NCBI GenBank assembly: GCA_041485125.1
Contig: JBGPIT010000159.1
Location: forward strand, 1-10,565
Reading direction: 5' to 3'
DNA: 10,565 nt
From: JBGPIT01 sp041485125
GTDB lineage: Bacteria > Desulfobacterota > Binatia > UTPRO1
Every line of letters starts with the position of its first letter. Positions within the stretch are counted from its first letter, which is position 1. Below, piece after piece: positions 1 to 9,261 of the stretch. A program made the translations under genes and the position numbers. The notes beneath the pieces are model-generated. The model did no database searches, was not told the origin of the DNA, and saw nothing but the letters and a program-made list of their open reading frames with translations.

Positions 1-1
1 G

Positions 2-877
2 CGCCTTCCCGGCGAGAGCATCGAGGACCTCAACTGCGAGGCGACCGCGTGGCGGCTCCTCGCGCCCTGGGACGTCACGCCCGAGAACGCGACGCTCGAG
101 CGCCACACCGTGTACCGATTTCAAGCGCGCTGGGTCGACACCTGGCGCGCCGGTCGCCTCGTCCTCGCCGGCGACGCCGCTCATCAGATGCCGCCGTTCG
201 CGGGTCAGGGCATGTGCTCGGGCCTACGTGACGCCGCCAATCTCGCCTGGAAGCTCGATCTCGTCCTGGCGGGGCACGCCGGCGATGGGCTGCTCGACAC
301 CTATCCGAGCGAGCGCATCCCGCACGTCGAGGCGATCATCAATTTCTCGATGGAGCTCGGGAGGGTGATCTGTGTGCCCGATCCCGCCGACGCGGCGGCG
401 CGCGACGCGGCGATGATCGCCGCCGTGCAGGGCGGGCACGGCATGACGGCGCCGCCGCCGCTCGGCCTCGGACCGGGTATTCTGCGCGACGGCGATCCGC
501 ACGCGGGAAGACTCTTCGTGCAGGGGCGCGTGCGCCGCGGTGATGCCACCGGTCTCTTCGACGACGTCGCCGGCCGCGGTTTCACGCTGCTCTCGACGCT
601 CGGCGATCCGGGCGCGCAGCTCGATCACGACAGCGCGGCATGGCTCGCCGCCATCGGCGGCGCGGCGGTCCACGTCGGGCCCGATGCTCCGGTGCGCGAT
701 CTCGACGGCGTCTACGCCCGCTGGTTCGCCGAGGCCGGCGTCGCGGTCGCGCTCCAGCGTCCCGATTTCTACGTCTTCGGAACGGCCGATCGCCTCGACG
801 GCGCTGCCGCTCTGGTCGCCGACCTGCGCCGCGCGCTCGGCGAGCGCCCGGCCGCGCCAGGTTCCTCGCTCGCCTGA
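2..877 (+). CDS. FAD-dependent aromatic hydroxylase (MhpA/PheA-type), C-terminal part
   Basis: The reading frame is open from the first full codon of the window, so the N-terminal half, with its dinucleotide-binding GxGxxG, lies outside; 291 codons are visible. Families of this kind (3-(3-hydroxyphenyl)propionate hydroxylase, phenol 2-monooxygenase) use NAD(P)H and O2 to hydroxylate phenolic rings and are about 500-600 residues long. The diagnostic piece is the FAD ribityl-binding motif GDAAHQMPPFAGQG at visible residues 57-70, followed by the usual SGLRDAANLAWKL helix. The last ~150 residues, including VRDLDGVYARWF and a closing FYVFG strand, look like the thioredoxin-like C-terminal domain of phenol hydroxylases. 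The substrate cannot be read from the fragment. Its 3' end overlaps the convergent AraC regulator, which is a plausible but unproven local regulator. Confidence 0.9.
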   Translation, partial: RLPGESIEDLNCEATAWRLLAPWDVTPENATLERHTVYRFQARWVDTWRAGRLVLAGDAAHQMPPFAGQGMCSGLRDAANLAWKLDLVLAGHAGDGLLDTYPSERIPHVEAIINFSMELGRVICVPDPADAAARDAAMIAAVQGGHGMTAPPPLGLGPGILRDGDPHAGRLFVQGRVRRGDATGLFDDVAGRGFTLLSTLGDPGAQLDHDSAAWLAAIGGAAVHVGPDAPVRDLDGVYARWFAEAGVAVALQRPDFYVFGTADRLDGAAALVADLRRALGERPAAPGSSLA

Positions 878-1653
878 GAGCGCGAGAAGTAGCGCCCCGG
901 CGTCGCGCCCAGGCTCTCCCGGAACATGGTGATGAACGCGCTCGTGCTGTCGTAGCCGAGATCGAGCGCGACCTCGGTGACGCTACCGCCGGCGGCGAGG
1001 AGCTCGAGCGCGCGCAGCAGGCGGGCGTGCTGCCGCCAGCGCGTGAAGCCCATGCCGGTCTCGCGGTGGAAGAGCCGCGCGAGCGTCCGCGGGCTCGCGC
1101 CGGCGATCCGTCCCCACGCGTCGAGCGCGCGCCTGTCGCCGGGGGCCTGCGCGAGCCGGGTGGTGATCGCGAGCAGGCGCGGATCGCGCGGCATCGGCAG
1201 ATGGAAGGGCGCGACCCGCGCCGCCTCGATCTCGTCGGCCACGACCGCGGCGAGCCGTGCCTCGCGGCCGTGCTCGGCGTAGGGCTGCGCGAAGGCGATC
1301 ACGCGCAGGATGCACTCGCGCAGGAGCGGGCTCACGTGCACGACGCAACACGCGGACGGCGGATCACGCAGGCGGGCGGGGTCGAGGTAGAGCGTCCGCA
1401 TCTGCACGTCGCCGGTCATGCGGATCGCGTGGCTCGCGCGCGGCGGCACCCAGACCGCGCGCTGCGGCGGCACGATCCAGCGTCCGTCGTCGGTCGTGAC
1501 CGTCATCACGCCGGTCGCGCCGTAGATCAGCTGCGCGGCAGCGTGGCGGTGGCGGCGGATCTCGTGGCCGCTCGGGAAGTCGGCGGCGTAGCCGACGATC
1601 GGCCGCACCATCGCGACCAGCTCGACGAGCGGTGATTGTCCGTCCCGCGGCAT
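769..1653 (-). CDS. AraC-family transcriptional regulator with N-terminal cupin
   Basis: Counted from the preferred ATG at 1653 the protein has 294 residues. The N-terminal part has the HRH metal/ligand cupin motif (about residues 34-36), then AAQLIYGATGVMTV and WIVPPQRAVWVPP, the pattern of NimR/YeaM-like AraC regulators. The C-terminal part holds two helix-turn-helix units: RIAGASPRTLARLFHRETG (about 182-200) and VTEVALDLGYDSTSAFITMF (about 225-244), ending in the family signature GATPGRYF. Such proteins bind DNA and usually activate neighbouring genes. An ATG at 1710 would add 19 poorly typical residues, and one at 1611 would still keep the cupin; none has a strong ribosome-binding site. 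The last ~36 residues are a low-complexity Arg/Ala/Ser tail antisense to the hydroxylase gene and beyond the normal family end. The divergent methyltransferase and the convergent hydroxylase are its candidate targets. Confidence 0.88.
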   Translation of the reverse strand: MPRDGQSPLVELVAMVRPIVGYAADFPSGHEIRRHRHAAAQLIYGATGVMTVTTDDGRWIVPPQRAVWVPPRASHAIRMTGDVQMRTLYLDPARLRDPPSACCVVHVSPLLRECILRVIAFAQPYAEHGREARLAAVVADEIEAARVAPFHLPMPRDPRLLAITTRLAQAPGDRRALDAWGRIAGASPRTLARLFHRETGMGFTRWRQHARLLRALELLAAGGSVTEVALDLGYDSTSAFITMFRESLGATPGRYFSRSQASEEPGAAGRSPSARRRSATRAAAPSRRSAVPKT

Positions 1654-1708
1654 CGATCGGCAGCATAGAGCAAGACGGCCGGCGGCCACGAGCGCTAGAC
1701 CGGAGCGC
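1654..1708. promoter_or_regulatory. Divergent AraC/methyltransferase intergenic region with an 11-bp palindrome
   Basis: Only 55 bp separate the start codons of the two divergent genes. The stretch contains a perfect inverted repeat, GGCCG-G-CGGCC at 1677-1687, and on the minus strand a TATGCT hexamer just upstream of the regulator start. A GGAG at 1702-1705 lies 3 nt before the methyltransferase ATG, closer than ideal. Sharing of this space by two promoters and autoregulation are inferences from the arrangement. In DNA this GC-rich a short GC palindrome may be chance. Confidence 0.3.
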
Positions 1709-2275
1709 ATGAACCGCTTTCATCGTTGGTACTGCCGCACCGAGACGTGGCGCACGACGGTCCGCCGGAAGCTGATGCCCTGGGTCCTCGACGGCGCCGA
1801 GCTCGGCGAGATGGTCCTCGAGGTCGGGCCCGGCCCCGGCCTCACCACCGACGTGCTGCGTGCGCGCGCCGCGCGTCTCACCTCGCTCGAGATCGACCCG
1901 GCCTTGGCCGCGGCGCTCGGCCGTCGCACCGCCGGCGGCAACGTCACCGTCGTCGAGGGCGATGCGACCGCGATGCCGTTCGAGAGCGGCGCCTTCAGCG
2001 GCGCCGTGGCGTGCACGATGCTGCACCACGTGCCGTCGGCGGCGCTGCAAGACCGGCTTCTCGCGGAGGTGCGGCGGGTGCTGCGGCCGGGCGCGTGGTT
2101 CGTCGGCTCGGACAGTACGACCAGTCTCCTCTTCCGCCTCGCGCACCTCTTCGACACGATGGTCCTGATCGAGCCCGCGGGCTTCGCGCGCCGGCTCGAG
2201 CGTGCCGGCTTCACCGACGTCGTCGTCGAGCGTGGTGAGGGCGCGTTTCGCTTCCGCGCCCGCGCCGGCGGATGA
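1709..2275 (+). CDS. Class I SAM-dependent methyltransferase
   Basis: A 188-residue protein with the Rossmann-type methyltransferase core and little else. Motif I, the SAM-binding loop, is VLEVGPGPGLTT (about residues 36-47). The acidic end of strand 2 is LEIDP (about 60-64), the EGDATAMPF motif that contacts the adenine is near 84-92, and motif IV is CTMLHHVP (about 107-114), followed by the helix LLAEVRRVLRPGAWF. This is the pattern of Methyltransf_11/UbiE-like small-molecule methyltransferases. The N-terminus (NRFHRWYCRTETWR) resembles that of other short standalone methyltransferases. The acceptor substrate cannot be inferred. The gene is divergent from the AraC regulator, so co-regulation is possible, and it ends 17 bp from the stop of the convergent histidine kinase. 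It is complete and of normal length for the group. Confidence 0.88.
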   Translation: MNRFHRWYCRTETWRTTVRRKLMPWVLDGAELGEMVLEVGPGPGLTTDVLRARAARLTSLEIDPALAAALGRRTAGGNVTVVEGDATAMPFESGAFSGAVACTMLHHVPSAALQDRLLAEVRRVLRPGAWFVGSDSTTSLLFRLAHLFDTMVLIEPAGFARRLERAGFTDVVVERGEGAFRFRARAGG

Positions 2276-2292
2276 ATGAAAGGCCGTCCGGA

Positions 2293-4611
<2,319 letters not shown>

Positions 4612-4902
4612 TGGGGACTGCCTCGCGGGCGTCCGTCGTCAACGAGCAAGCGCCGTGCCGCGGCGACGTGGTGGGGCACACGAATCGCGATATGGAATTC
4701 GCGAGGATAGGCGCACCGGGCCGCTGAGGAGAGCGGCGCCTTGGTGCCGAGTCAAAGACCCGTCAGGAGCGCTACCGGCGTGGCGCGGTCCGCGGCCGCG
4801 CAGCGAAGCCGGGCCGACCCTTCGCGCGCGCGATTGCGGGGCGGACCAACGGCTCGCCGGCCGCCGTCGAGAGTCCGTCGCCGCGCGTCGTTGCGCACTC
4901 GC
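4612..4902. other. Gene-free stretch upstream of the kinase and the P450 operon
   Basis: Together with the palindrome-bearing segment to its right, this makes about 400 bp between two divergent starts. Short open frames run through it in several frames, but none shows a recognisable protein motif, a good start context or conservation-like composition. One perfect hairpin, GCCGCT-GAGGAG-AGCGGC, lies at 4720-4737 and has no T tract after it. I see no convincing sigma-70 promoter boxes. The region most likely carries the 5' control regions of the kinase (minus) and the operon (plus). Confidence 0.4.
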
Positions 4903-4970
4903 GACCGGCCCGTTTCCGGTCTAAGGTCGGCCGCAGCCATCACACACCGGCGGTCGCCGATCGCCGGTCG
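4902..4970. promoter_or_regulatory. Inverted repeats upstream of the P450 operon, possible operator
   Basis: GACCGG at 4903-4908 and CCGGTC at 4916-4921 form a perfect inverted repeat around a 7-nt centre. The same half-site returns as CCGGTCG at 4964-4970. In between, CGGCG-GT-CGCCG at 4948-4959 is a second perfect palindrome. The cluster ends about 40 bp before the first P450 start, a usual place for a repressor or activator site. The half-sites are GC-rich and short, so chance occurrence is a real alternative. No regulator gene sits directly beside the operon. Confidence 0.28.
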
Positions 4971-5001
4971 ACATCACTTCACGGAGGCGAAGACACGGTG
5001 C

Positions 5002-5006
5002 AGAGG
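5002..5006 (+). promoter_or_regulatory. Ribosome-binding site that decides the first P450 start
   Basis: AGAGG followed by A lies 6 nt before ATG 5013, a near-ideal Shine-Dalgarno sequence and spacing. A second candidate, GGAGG at 4983-4987, sits 10 nt before GTG 4998 in the same frame and would add five residues. I prefer ATG 5013 for the better codon and spacing; the protein family does not discriminate. Confidence 0.55.
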
Positions 5007-5012
5007 AACGAT

Positions 5013-6275
5013 ATGCTCGACGTCGATGCGATCCCGCTTTCGAAGCTGGAGTTCTGGGCCCGTCCGCAGGCGGAGCGGAACGCGGCGTTCCGCGCCCTCC
5101 GGCGCCATCGCCCGATCGCCTTCTTCGAGGAGCCGGAAGCGCCGGTGCCGCGCGGACCCGGCTTCTACGCGATCACGCGCCACGCGGACGTGCTCGAGAT
5201 GAGCCGCCGGCCCGACGTCTTCTGCTCGGCACAGGGCGCGACGTCGATCCTCGACATGCCGTCCGAGATGAACGAGTTCTACGGCTCGATGATCAACATG
5301 GATGACCCGCGCCACCAGCGCCTGCGCGGCATCGTCTCGAAGAGCTTCACGCCGCGCATGGTGCAGACGGTGATGGACGACGTCGAGCGGGTCGCCGCGC
5401 GGGTCATCGACGACGTGATCGCGAAGGGTGAGGCCGACTTCGTCGCCGAGATCGCCGCCCGGCTGCCGCTCATCATCATCTGCAACCTGATGGGGATTGC
5501 CGAGCGCGACCATCGGCTGGTGTTCGAGCAATCGAACGTGATCCTCTCCGGCGGCGACCCCGAGTTCATCCCCGAGGATTGCGCCGACCCGATCGCGCGC
5601 TTCATCGAGGCGGGGGCCGCACTCTCCGGGCTGATGCGCGACCTTGCGCACCACCGCCTGAAGCACCCCGCCGACGACCTGACGTCGGCGCTCGTCAACA
5701 CCGAGCTCGACGGCGAGCGCCTGAGCGAGGACGAGATCGCGTCCTTCTTCATCCTGCTCACCGTCGCCGGCAACGAGACCACGCGCACCGCGATCAGCCA
5801 CGGCCTGGTCGCGCTGCGCGACTTTCCTAACCAGCGGCGCATCTGGGCCGCCGACGTCGAGGGCGTCACCCCGACCGCGGTCGAGGAGATCGTCCGCTAC
5901 TCCTCGCCGGTGATCTTCATGCGCCGCACCGTCACCCGCGACGTCGAGGTCTCGCGGTATCCCTTGAAGGCCGGCGACAAGGTCGCCCTCTTCTACAACT
6001 CGGCGAACCGCGACGAGGCCGTCTTCGACGATCCGGAGAGCTTCGACGTGCGCCGCGATCCGAATCCTCACGTCGGCTTCGGCGGTCCCGGCCCGCACTT
6101 CTGTCTCGGCGCGCACCTGGCGCGGCGTGAGATCGGCATCATGTTCCGCGAGCTCTTCCGCCGGCTGCCCGATCTCGAGATCAGCGGTGAGCCGGCGCAG
6201 CTGCGGTCGATGTTCATCAACGGCATCAAGCGCCTGCCGGTCTCCTTCACGCCAGGCGGCGCGCGCGCGGCGTGA
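5013..6275 (+). CDS. Cytochrome P450, CYP125/CYP142-like
   Basis: A complete bacterial class I P450 of 420 residues from ATG 5013. The I-helix oxygen-activation motif is AGNETT (252-257), the K-helix ExxR is Glu292-Arg295 in EEIVRYSSPV, and the haem loop is VGFGGPGPHFCLGAHLA with Cys364 as thiolate ligand. The haem loop, the AGNETT variant, the MINMDDPRHQRLR segment and the closing LRSMFINGIKRLPV resemble, from memory, actinobacterial CYP125 and CYP142. Those enzymes hydroxylate the terminal methyl of the sterol side chain and oxidise it to the acid. That similarity suggests, but does not prove, oxidation of a steroid or branched-chain terminal carbon. It is the first gene of a three-gene operon, and its TGA overlaps the GTG start of the ligase (GTGA). 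No ferredoxin or reductase gene is present in the window. Confidence 0.93.
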   Translation: MLDVDAIPLSKLEFWARPQAERNAAFRALRRHRPIAFFEEPEAPVPRGPGFYAITRHADVLEMSRRPDVFCSAQGATSILDMPSEMNEFYGSMINMDDPRHQRLRGIVSKSFTPRMVQTVMDDVERVAARVIDDVIAKGEADFVAEIAARLPLIIICNLMGIAERDHRLVFEQSNVILSGGDPEFIPEDCADPIARFIEAGAALSGLMRDLAHHRLKHPADDLTSALVNTELDGERLSEDEIASFFILLTVAGNETTRTAISHGLVALRDFPNQRRIWAADVEGVTPTAVEEIVRYSSPVIFMRRTVTRDVEVSRYPLKAGDKVALFYNSANRDEAVFDDPESFDVRRDPNPHVGFGGPGPHFCLGAHLARREIGIMFRELFRRLPDLEISGEPAQLRSMFINGIKRLPVSFTPGGARAA

Positions 6276-7996
6276 CGGCCATGGCGAGCCCATCGATCGA
6301 AGACGTCACCGCGACGCTCACCGCCGCCGGGCAGATGTTCGAGATGGAGGAGCGCGTGATCCGCGGCGTACCGACGCGGGTCTGGAAGAACGCGCCGCCC
6401 TCGCTTCGCAGCGTCGTCGAGATGACCCGCCTGCACGGCGACAAGGACTTTCTCGTTTACGAGGACGAGCGCTGGAGCTACGACCGCCACTTCCGCAGCG
6501 TCGCGCAGCTCGCGCACGTCCTGCGCGATCGCATCGGCGTGAAGAAAGGCGACCGGGTCGCGATCGCGATGCGGAACTTTCCCGAGTGGTCCGTGGCGTT
6601 CTGGGCCGCAACCGCGGCGGGCGCGATCGTCGTACCGCTGAACGCCTGGTGGACCGGCTCCGAGCTCGCCTACGGTCTCAGCGATTCCGGCTCGACGGTC
6701 CTCTTCGCCGACGCCGAGCGCCTCGATCGTCTGACCGGCGAGCTGCACCAGTTCCCGAGCCTGCGCCTCATCATCGCGCGGGCGCCGCGCGGCGATCTTC
6801 CCGGCGGCGCCGAGCGTTTCGAGTCGGTGCTCGGCGTCCTGCCCGAGGCGGTCGAGCTGCCGGCCGTCGAGCTCGATCCCGAGGACGACGCGACGATCTT
6901 CTACACCTCGGGCACGACCGGCTTTCCGAAGGGCGTCCTCGGCACGCACCGCAACATCTGCGGCAACCTCTTGAGCTTGGGATTCACCATCGGCCGCGGC
7001 GCCCTGCGCGGCACGATCAAGGGCGGCCGGCCGTCCGACGCGCCGGCGCAAGGCTGCTACCTGGTCTCGGTGCCGTTCTTCCACGCCACCGGCTGCCACT
7101 CGATCCTGGTCGCGAACCTCGCGGCGGGCAACAAGCTCGTCCTCATGCACAAGTGGGATCCGGCGCGCGCCCTCGAGATGATCGAGCGCGAGCGGGTCAC
7201 CAACTGCGGCGGCGTGCCGGCGATGGTGTGGCAGATGATCGAGCACCCCGACTTCTCGCGCCGCGACCTCTCGAGCTTGCGCGCGATCGGCTACGGCGGC
7301 GCGCCCGCCGCGCCCGAGCTGGTGCGGAAGATCGAGGAGCTCTTCCCCGGCCGCATTCCGTCGAACGGTTACGGTATGACCGAAACCTCGTCGGTGACGA
7401 CGATGAACGCCGGCGTCGACTACCTCCGCCACCCCGACAGCGTCGGCGTGCCGGTTCCGGTCTGCGACCTGAAGGTGGTCGACATCGACGGCAGCGCGCT
7501 CCCGAGCGGAGAGGTGGGCGAGCTCTGGATCAAAGGCCCGAACGTCGTGAAAGGCTACTGGGGCAAGCCCGCCGAGACCGCGTCGACCTTCACCGCGGGC
7601 TGGGTGCACACCGGAGATCTCGCCCGCATCGACGCCGAAGGCTTCGTCTACCTCGTCGATCGCGCCAAAGATCTCTTGATCCGCGCCGGCGAGAACATCT
7701 CGTCGGTCGAGGTCGAGGCTGCGCTCTTCGAGCATCCCGCCGTCACCGATGCCGCCGTGATCGCCATCCCGCACCACGTGCTCGGCGACGAGGTAGGCGC
7801 CGTGGTGCACCTCGCGCCGGGCACGTCGGTCAGCGAGGACGAGCTGCGCCGCTACGTCGGGACGAAGCTCGCGGCGTTCAAGGTGCCGGTGAAGATCTGG
7901 TTCCACGACGGTCCGCTGCCGCGGAACCCCGCCGGCAAGATCCTGAAGCGCGATCTGCGCGACCGCTTCGTCGGCAAGCCGGCCGAGAAGGCATGA
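6272..7996 (+). CDS. Acyl-CoA ligase (FadD-like, AMP-forming)
   Basis: This 574-residue member of the adenylate-forming superfamily makes an acyl-AMP from a carboxylic acid and ATP, then the CoA thioester. All core motifs are intact: the phosphate-binding loop YTSGTTGFPKG (211-221), A5 NGYGMTETS (365-373), A7 WVHTGDLARID (444-454), the hinge and A8 region VDRAKDLLIRAGENISSVEVE within 462-482, and the catalytic lysine Lys557 in NPAGKILKR. Length and motif spacing match fatty-acyl and steroid-side-chain CoA ligases rather than an NRPS module; there is no carrier domain. GTG 6272 overlaps the upstream stop, and ATG 6281 is an alternative start three residues in; neither has a strong ribosome-binding site, which fits translational coupling. 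Between two P450s, it probably activates an acid produced by one of them. The exact acyl substrate is unresolved. Confidence 0.93.
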   Translation: MTAMASPSIEDVTATLTAAGQMFEMEERVIRGVPTRVWKNAPPSLRSVVEMTRLHGDKDFLVYEDERWSYDRHFRSVAQLAHVLRDRIGVKKGDRVAIAMRNFPEWSVAFWAATAAGAIVVPLNAWWTGSELAYGLSDSGSTVLFADAERLDRLTGELHQFPSLRLIIARAPRGDLPGGAERFESVLGVLPEAVELPAVELDPEDDATIFYTSGTTGFPKGVLGTHRNICGNLLSLGFTIGRGALRGTIKGGRPSDAPAQGCYLVSVPFFHATGCHSILVANLAAGNKLVLMHKWDPARALEMIERERVTNCGGVPAMVWQMIEHPDFSRRDLSSLRAIGYGGAPAAPELVRKIEELFPGRIPSNGYGMTETSSVTTMNAGVDYLRHPDSVGVPVPVCDLKVVDIDGSALPSGEVGELWIKGPNVVKGYWGKPAETASTFTAGWVHTGDLARIDAEGFVYLVDRAKDLLIRAGENISSVEVEAALFEHPAVTDAAVIAIPHHVLGDEVGAVVHLAPGTSVSEDELRRYVGTKLAAFKVPVKIWFHDGPLPRNPAGKILKRDLRDRFVGKPAEKA

Positions 7997-9234
7997 CCCC
8001 AGAGGAGCTCTGCGAGGTCGCGTATCCACAAACGTACGCCGACGAGAAGCGTCTGCACGCGCTCTTCACGGCGATGCGCCGCGACGCGCCGGTCGTCTGG
8101 CTCGAGCCGCCCGGCTACCCGCCGTTCTGGGCGGTCAGCAAGCACGCCGATATCATTGACGTCGAGCGCCAGCACACGCGCTTCGTGAACGAGCCGCGCG
8201 CCGTACTCCAGACGCTCGACCGCGAGGCAATCGCGCGGGCGCTCACCGGAGGCAGCGCCAACCCGGTCCGCTCGCTGGTGCAGATGGACGACCCGGACCA
8301 CAAGGTCTACCGCGCGATGACGCAGTCGCGCTTCCTCGCGTCGAGCCTTCGCAAGCTCGAGCCCGCGATGCTGAAGCTCGCGACCGAGTTCGTCGACCGC
8401 CTAGCCGAGCGCGGCGGCGCCTGCGACTTCGTGCGCGACGTCGCGGTCTGGTACCCGCTGCGCGTGATCATGACGCTCCTCGGCGTGCCGCGCGAGGACG
8501 AGCCGCTGATGCTGAAGCTCACCCAGGAGCTCTTCGGGCCTGAGGATCCCGACATGCAGCGCCGCGACTTCGACCCCAAGAAGATCCAGGTCCTCCTCGA
8601 CTTCGCCGCGTACTTCAACGCCCTCACCGAGGACCGCCGCCGCGCGCCGCGCGACGATCTCGCGAGCGTCATCGCCAATGCCGAGATCGACGGCGCGCCG
8701 ATCCCGGAGTTCGAACGCAACTCGTACTACATGATCATCGCCACCGCCGGACACGACACCACGAGCTCGTCGATCGCGGGCGGCTTGCTCGCGCTGCTCG
8801 AGCGTCCCGCCGAGATGGCGCGCCTCCGTGCCGACCCGTCGCTGCTCGCGAAGGCCGCCGACGAGATGATCCGCTGGACGACGCCGGTGAAACACTTCCT
8901 GCGCACCGCGACCGAGGACAGCGAGCTTCGCGGCCGCACCATCCGCGCCGGCGACACGCTCATGCTCTGCTACTCGTCGGGCAATCGCGACGAGGAGGTG
9001 TTCGACGCGCCCTTCGAGTTCCGCGCCGACCGCCACCCCAATCCGCACCTCGCGTTCGGCTTCGGCGCGCATCTCTGCCTCGGCCGCATCCTCGCAAAGA
9101 TGGAGATCGAGTCGCTCTTCCGCGAGCTGCTCGGGCGCGTCGACGAGCTCTCGCTCGCCGGCACGCCCGCGCTCGTGCAGTCGCAGTTCGTCAGCGGCCT
9201 GAAGAGCCTGCCGCTGCGCTACCGGATGCGCTGA
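7993..9234 (+). CDS. Cytochrome P450, second enzyme of the operon
   Basis: A 413-residue P450 starting at ATG 7993, whose ATG overlaps the ligase TGA (ATGA). The same open frame runs far upstream through the ligase, but only the part from this ATG codes for P450 sequence. The I-helix motif is AGHDTT (252-257), the K-helix ExxR is Glu291-Arg294 in EMIRWTTPVKHF, and the haem loop is LAFGFGAHLCLGRILA with Cys362 as ligand. It differs from the first P450 in the I-helix, the haem loop and most of the sequence, so it is not a recent duplicate. I cannot name its CYP family. It may oxidise a different position of the same substrate, a later intermediate or a related compound. A short GC hairpin directly follows the stop and may end the operon. 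Confidence 0.92.
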   Translation: MTPEELCEVAYPQTYADEKRLHALFTAMRRDAPVVWLEPPGYPPFWAVSKHADIIDVERQHTRFVNEPRAVLQTLDREAIARALTGGSANPVRSLVQMDDPDHKVYRAMTQSRFLASSLRKLEPAMLKLATEFVDRLAERGGACDFVRDVAVWYPLRVIMTLLGVPREDEPLMLKLTQELFGPEDPDMQRRDFDPKKIQVLLDFAAYFNALTEDRRRAPRDDLASVIANAEIDGAPIPEFERNSYYMIIATAGHDTTSSSIAGGLLALLERPAEMARLRADPSLLAKAADEMIRWTTPVKHFLRTATEDSELRGRTIRAGDTLMLCYSSGNRDEEVFDAPFEFRADRHPNPHLAFGFGAHLCLGRILAKMEIESLFRELLGRVDELSLAGTPALVQSQFVSGLKSLPLRYRMR

Positions 9235-9235
9235 C

Positions 9236-9251
9236 CCGGCCGCGCCGGTTT
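9236..9251 (+). terminator. Possible operon terminator hairpin
   Basis: CCGGC-CGC-GCCGG starts 2 nt after the stop of the second P450 and is followed by TTT. The stem is a perfect five GC pairs with a 3-nt loop. The T tract is short, so an intrinsic terminator is possible but weak. The position between convergent genes supports the reading. Confidence 0.35.
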
Positions 9252-9261
9252 CACCCGCCGG

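Noticed and set aside
4720..4737. Hairpin GCCGCT-GAGGAG-AGCGGC considered as a terminator.
   Set aside because: No T tract follows on either strand, and it lies upstream of both flanking genes, not downstream of one.
4974..6293. A 439-codon minus-strand frame opposite the first P450.
   Set aside because: It is a mirror of a well-supported P450 gene and has no recognisable motif or ribosome-binding site.
6127..7992. Open frame continuing upstream of the second P450 through the ligase gene, suggesting a 1035-residue fusion.
   Set aside because: The upstream part is Arg/Ala-rich frame-shadow of the ligase; P450 sequence begins at ATG 7993.
6068..8029. A 653-codon open frame on the minus strand across the ligase.
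   Set aside because: It is antisense to an intact acyl-CoA ligase and has low-complexity shadow composition with no motif.
5013..9234. The two P450s considered as a recent tandem duplication.
   Set aside because: They differ in I-helix (AGNETT against AGHDTT), in the haem loop and along most of their length.
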